Part shown: one piece after another, positions 55,901 to 61,900 of the stretch
Layout of the letters: each line of letters begins with the position of its first letter
Numbering within the stretch: position 1 is the stretch's first letter
DNA from: Chirona hameri
Taxonomy: Eukaryota; Arthropoda; Thecostraca; Balanomorpha; Balanidae
DNA length: 64,000 nt
Reading direction: 5' to 3'
Assembly: GCA_036785665.1 (NCBI GenBank)
Contig: JAXIVJ010006340.1
Location: 1-64,000 of the forward strand
The notes under the pieces: model-generated
Told to the model about the DNA's origin: nothing
What the model saw: the letters and a program-made list of their open reading frames with translations, nothing else
Databases searched by the model: none
Made by a program: the position numbers and the translations under genes

Positions 55901-58900
55901 AGTGATGGCTGAGATCTGTAGATGTTCAGTGATGGCTGAGATCTGTAGATGTTCAGTGATGGCTGAGATCTGTAGATGTTCAGTGATGGCTGAGATCTGT
56001 AGATGTTCAGTGATGGCTGAGATCTGTAGATGCTCAGTTGCCACGGCCCGGCGAGTTGTTTAACAATCCTACAAGGTCGGTATTCGGAGTGAATGTTGTG
56101 CGATCTGGGGATATTTGTTTAACCTAAACACCACCTTTCCAGCTTGACGTTCGAGTATCATCATATTCCGTCCTGACCCAAACTGACCCGGCCTGACCTG
56201 ACATGACCTGATCTTGTTTAAACTTGCCTGACCTCCCTGACCTGACGTAGCCTCCCCACAAGCCGGATCATGACATGCGCGCCTGATGTGACCCAGTCTG
56301 ACCTGACCTGACCTGACCTGACCTGACCTGACCTCTTCTGACCTGACCTGACCTGACCTGACCTGACCTGACCTGACCTGACCTGACCTGACCTGACATG
56401 ATCTGATCTGACCTCTTCTGACCTAACCTGGCCTGATCTGATCTGACCTGATCTGATCTGATCTGACCTGACCTGACCTGACCTGACCTGATCTGATCTG
56501 ATCTGACCTGACCTGACCTGACCTGACCTGACCTGACCTGACCTGACCTGACCTCTTCTGACCTCTCTGCTGGCAGGCCGGAGCACGACGTTCGTGCCGT
56601 GGTCGTTACCGACGGAGAGCGTATCCTCGGGCTGGGAGACCTCGGCGCCCAGGGCATGGGCATCCCGGTCGGCAAACTTTCCCTGTACACCGCCCTGGCC
56701 GGCATCAAGCCGAGCCAGTGCCTGCCGGTCACGCTGGACGTCGGAACCAACAACCAGGTTAGTCAGACGCCGCGCGAGAGAAAGAGAGAGAAAGAGAGAA
56801 AGAGACAGCGTTCGTAGCGAGAGAGGAAGAGAAAGAGACAGTGCTGACAGTCATAGCGGTGTGGCCTGAACGGCCTTTAGCGGTGCCCGGAAAGAGGCGC
56901 GACTTTCCGGGGTCGTGGCCGTTAGGTCAGAGCTGTGTGATACCGTTGTCTGATGCCGTGGCACGACGTGTTGCGAAACACGTATTTGCCTCGTTTGTTT
57001 TCCGCTCACTGCAAATTCAGCGAACAGCTGAGATTTACTGGAAAATAGCATTGTCTTTCCGCCGGGTGATTGTGTCGGTACCGGGTGACACTGTGCCGGT
57101 GCCGATGCCGGTGCCGGTGCCTGTGCCGGTACCGGGTGACACTGTGCCGGTGCCGGTGCCGGTGCCGGTGCCTGTGCCGGTACCGGGTGACACTGTGCCG
57201 GTGCCGATGCCGGTGCCGGTGCCTGTGCCTGTGCCGGTACCGGGTGACACTGTGCCGGTGCCGGTGCCGGTGCCGGTGCCTGTGCCAGTACCGGGTGACA
57301 CTGTGCCGGTGCCGGTGCCGGTGCCGGTGCCGGTGCCGGTGCCGGTGCCGGTGCCGGTGCCGGTGCCGGTGCCGGTGACGGTCGGTGCCAGCTAGTGATA
57401 GGTGTCGCCAGCGACGAGCTCTCAAAATACTCACTGCCGCTTTCTTTCTCAGGAGCTGCTGGACGATGAGGACTACATCGGTCTGCGCCACAAACGTGTT
57501 ACCGGCGCCGAATATGACGACTTTGTCGACGAGTTCATGCAGGCCGTGGTGAAGCGGTATGGCCAGAACACGCTGATCCAGGTGTGCACGCTGGCTGGGT
57601 CCGGGTTGGTGGGGCGGCACCGGATGAAAGGGTTTGCCGTCCCGCTGCGACCAGTTGAGCCGGGGTCGAACAGGCGGTCACGCGACCGGACAGGCTGTGG
57701 CACTTGGTGGTAATCAGTCGGAGCATTAACTTTATCGGGCGAAGCTTGCCAATTCCCATCTGAAGCGGGCTTCACTTCACACCCTGCTGTATGACAGTAT
57801 CATGCTACCTTCTTGCTTACGGTTTCACCTAATATCACATATTATTATATATCACCCCAAAGTGGACTTGATTTATATGATATGGTCGGATATGGGCTGG
57901 CATGACATATGCCAATAGCATTTTGGGAAATTTTCAGAACTTCTCTCGTGATTTGCTGTGATCGCCTCAGTTGTCACGAGCCATGTGCTGATTTCAGTTT
58001 GAGGACTTCGGCAACCATAACGCGTTCCGTTTCCTGGAGAATTACCGCAACAAGTACTGCACATTCAACGACGACATCCAGGGCACGGCGTCCGTGGCCG
58101 TGGGCGGCCTGCTGGCGGCCATGCGGAAGCTGAAGACTAAACTCTCCGAGCACACGTTCCTGTTCCTCGGAGCTGGAGAGGTGAGGGCTGCGTTGGAGCT
58201 GGAGAGGTGAGGGCTGCGTCGGAGCTGGAGAGGTGAGGGCTGCGTCGGAGCTGGAGAGGTGAGGGCTGCATCGGAGCTGGAGAGTTGAGGGCTGCATCGG
58301 AGCTGGAGAGGTGAGGGCTGCGTCGGAGCTGGAGAGGTTAGGGCTGTGTCGGAGCTGGAGAGGTTAGGGCTGTGTCGGAGCTGGAGAGGTGAGAGCTGCG
58401 TCGGAGCTGGAGAGGTGAGGGCTGCGTCAGAGCTGGAGAGGTGAGGGATGCGTCGGAGCTGGAGAGGTTAGGGCTGCGGGCAAGGGAGGGCAGACAACTG
58501 CAGCAGAAATCTTTGGATGGGCTTTTCGAATGTTGATGTGTTGTCCAAACCTAAAACTATCACTGTTTTCTCATTGTAGCTGCTAACCGTGACTAGATGA
58601 TCGGGAAGTTGGCAACAATCACAGCTATCCACCAATCCATCTATCAGCTATCCAGCTAATAGTGTTTGGTTCCTCTGACCGACGTTAGCGTGACGTTAGA
58701 CCGGCGTTAGACCGGCGTTAGACCGGCGTTAGACCGGCGTTAGACCAGCGTTAGACCGGCGTTAGACTGATGTTGGACTGATGTTAGGATGGTGTCCAAC
58801 TGACGTTAGACCGGTGTTAGACCGGCGTTAGACCGGCGTTAGACCGGCGTTAGACCGGCGTTAGACCGGCGTTAGACCGGCGTTAGACCGGCGTTGGACT

Positions 58901-61900
58901 GATGTTGGACTGATGTTGGACTGATATTGGACTGATGTTAGGCTGGTGTCAAACTGACGTTAGGCTGACGTTAAACTGCGGTTAAGCTGACGTTAGACTG
59001 AAAGACTGACACTATGCCTCTATCGTTTCCGACAGGCGGCTCTGGGCATCGCCGGCCTGTGCGTCATGGCCATGGTGCAGGAGGGCCTCTCCACAGAGGA
59101 CGCGCGCAAGAAGATCTTCATGATCGACTCTCGGGGTCTGATCGTGAAGAACCGGCCGTCGGGCGGCGTGATCGGCCACAAGGTGGAGTTCGCGCAGGAC
59201 ATGTCGCCCATGAAGGAGATCGCAGAGGTTGCGGACAGGGTGAAGCCGACAGTTCTTATCGGTGAGCGACGCTCGGTGGTAACAGGCTGAGTGAAATGGG
59301 GTTTGTGATAATTGATTCAATGGTAATATGGACTACAATATGATGCAGTAAAGATATACTCATACGAGAAAGCAAACTAATATATAATAACATGTCTTGG
59401 GCTAATCTCTGGAACCGTTCCGTTATCCATCAAGCTTACATATTCTGCAGAAGTTGTGTTAGAATATATCGTTTATAGATATTTATGTACACAGAGGGCT
59501 TTACTTGTTCTGAATTTTATTTCCTTTTGATTGGTGATTACGAGCGAGCGCGAAGTGCTCGCGAGTCCTCACTGAATCCGGGATTTGACTCACAGTTATA
59601 AGCGACCGACCCGACCCGGCCCGACCGACCATAACGCTTTTGAGGAGCTTATATCTTTGGAATCCCGCATCCGATTGACAAGGGTTATTGACATGTTTCG
59701 TCTCACGTGAGGGGTCAGCGTGGCGCGTGGCACGTGCCGCGTCAGGGGTGTCAGAACAAGTTATAATCCTGCTATAGCTGAGAAACGGGTGGACCGATTA
59801 AGCTGAAATTTGGTGTTTGGTTTGAGACCACACTACTGGCAATGTCGCGCAAGTGAAACTCCTTGCTATCGAGTTTCTACGGACTCGCTCGTCCTTGGCC
59901 GATTAAGGCGTCTTACCGGTGTTGATATCGGTGCTGTGTGTTTAGTGTTTACGTGCACAGGAATGTCAACTGCTACGCTGTATTCGTTTCAGGCGCGTCT
60001 GCCCAGTCCGGGGCGTTCACGGCCGAGATCCTGAAGCAGATGGGAGAGATTAACAAGGATCCCATCATCTTCGCCCTGAGCAACCCGACCAGCAAGGCCG
60101 AGTGTACGGCCCAGCAGGCTTACGAGGCCACAGAGGTCAGCATCGTATAGCACCGTCTTTGCAGGGGCAACTGATCAGATGCGGTTTACAGTGTTATGCT
60201 GTGGACTATGGTGGGAAGGGGACAAATGGTGCTCACGACTGCTTCAACACCCGACCGCAACACGCGTTTAGAAGTTACACCAGGCTTCTCAATAAGCTTT
60301 GCACCAACTTCCGGATAATTTTTGGATAGTTGGTGTCCGTCACCAGCCCCGAATACTCTCTCGTAACGACTCACCGAGTGCCTTAAACCTCCTTCGATCA
60401 TTCCACGCAAACCCAGCCCGTCCAACCTCCTCCAAGCTGACCAGTGGCATCATTTTCGCCGCAGGGTCGCGCCATCTTCGCCTCCGGCTCGCCGTTCGAC
60501 CCGGTGACCATCAACGGCAAGACGCTGTACCCCGGCCAGGGTAACAACGCCTACATCTTCCCGGGGGTCTCTCTGGGCGTCATCTGCACCGGCATGCACC
60601 ACATCGGCGAGGAGGTCTTCCTGCGCGCCGCCGAGGTGAGGCGGACGAGATGGCAGTGGGCCGGTTGGCGTTGAACTCTGGCACAAGCCTTGTGACCCTG
60701 GATGAAAACAGAAAGGTAGAAAGTATAACACAAAAGTTGGTGCTATACATATTTGTTACGTCTGGCGCAAAGGTCTCGTCGCTTCCTGCGTTCGACACCA
60801 GTATAATTTGTGTGCGAATACAAGCTATATTTTATTAAAGAAGTCAAATAATGCCGAAATATTCCAAAACACTGCGCCTGCACATCAGCATAAACATCGG
60901 AGACATGTGCAGTGGCTGCTGAAGGCCAAGAGACCTGTGCGTGCTGTAAGAATAGAGGCGGGGCAGTGTGTGCAGTGGATGCTGAAGGCCAAGAGACCTG
61001 TGCGTGCTGTAAGACTAGAGGCGGGGCAGTGTGTGCAGTGGCTGCTGAAGGCCAAGAGACCTGTGCGTGCTGTAAGAATAGAGGCGGGGCAGTGTGTGCA
61101 GTGGATGCTGAAGGCCAGGAGACCTGTCCGTGCTGTAAGACTAGAGGCGGGGCAGTGTGTGCAGTGGATGCTGAAGGCCAGGAGACCTGTCCGTGCTGTA
61201 AGACTAGAGGCGTGGCAGTGTGTGCAGTGGCTGCTGAAGGCCAAGAGACCTGTCCGTGCTGTAAGACTAGAGGCGGGGCAGTGTGGTGATGACGTTGGTC
61301 GCGCCTCCTCCGCCAGGAGGCGCGACCAACGTCGCGAAGGCCAAGAGACCTGTCCGTGCTGTAAGACTAGAGGCGGGGCAGTGTGTGCAGTGGATGCTGA
61401 AGGCCAGGAGACCTGTCCGTGCTGTAAGACTAGAGGCGTGGCAGTGTGTGCAGTGGCTGCTGAAGGCCAAGAGACCTGTCCGTGCTGTAAGACTAGAGGC
61501 GGGGCAGTGTGGTGATGACGTTGGTCGCGCCTCCTCCGCCAGGCGCTGTCCGTGATGGTGACTCCCGAGGACCTGGACCAAGGCCGGCTGTACCCGCCCC
61601 TCAGCTCCATCCAGAACGTGTCGCTCAAGATCGCTGTCCAGCTGGCTGAGCACGCCTACAAAACAGGTGAGGCCCGCGGAAAGGCCAGCTGGGTGCCTTC
61701 AGCACAGGTCAGGGACAGGTACCTGTCGCCGGCAGACCGGGACAGCGGCCGTAGTGAGGTTTGGATCCACAGAGCCAACGGTGCGCAGACCGGGACAGCG
61801 GCCGTAGTGAGGTTTGGATCCACAGAGCCAACAGTGAACAGACCGGGACAGCGGCCGTAGTGAGGTTTGGATCCACAGAGCCAGCAGTGAGCAGACCGGG

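Noticed and set aside
60808..61628. 235- and 247-codon Cys-rich frames (ETCPCCKTRGGAVCAV type) resembling a Cys-repeat protein
   Set aside because: They are translations of the 63-bp intronic minisatellite; the true exon 11 starts at 61543 in a different context.
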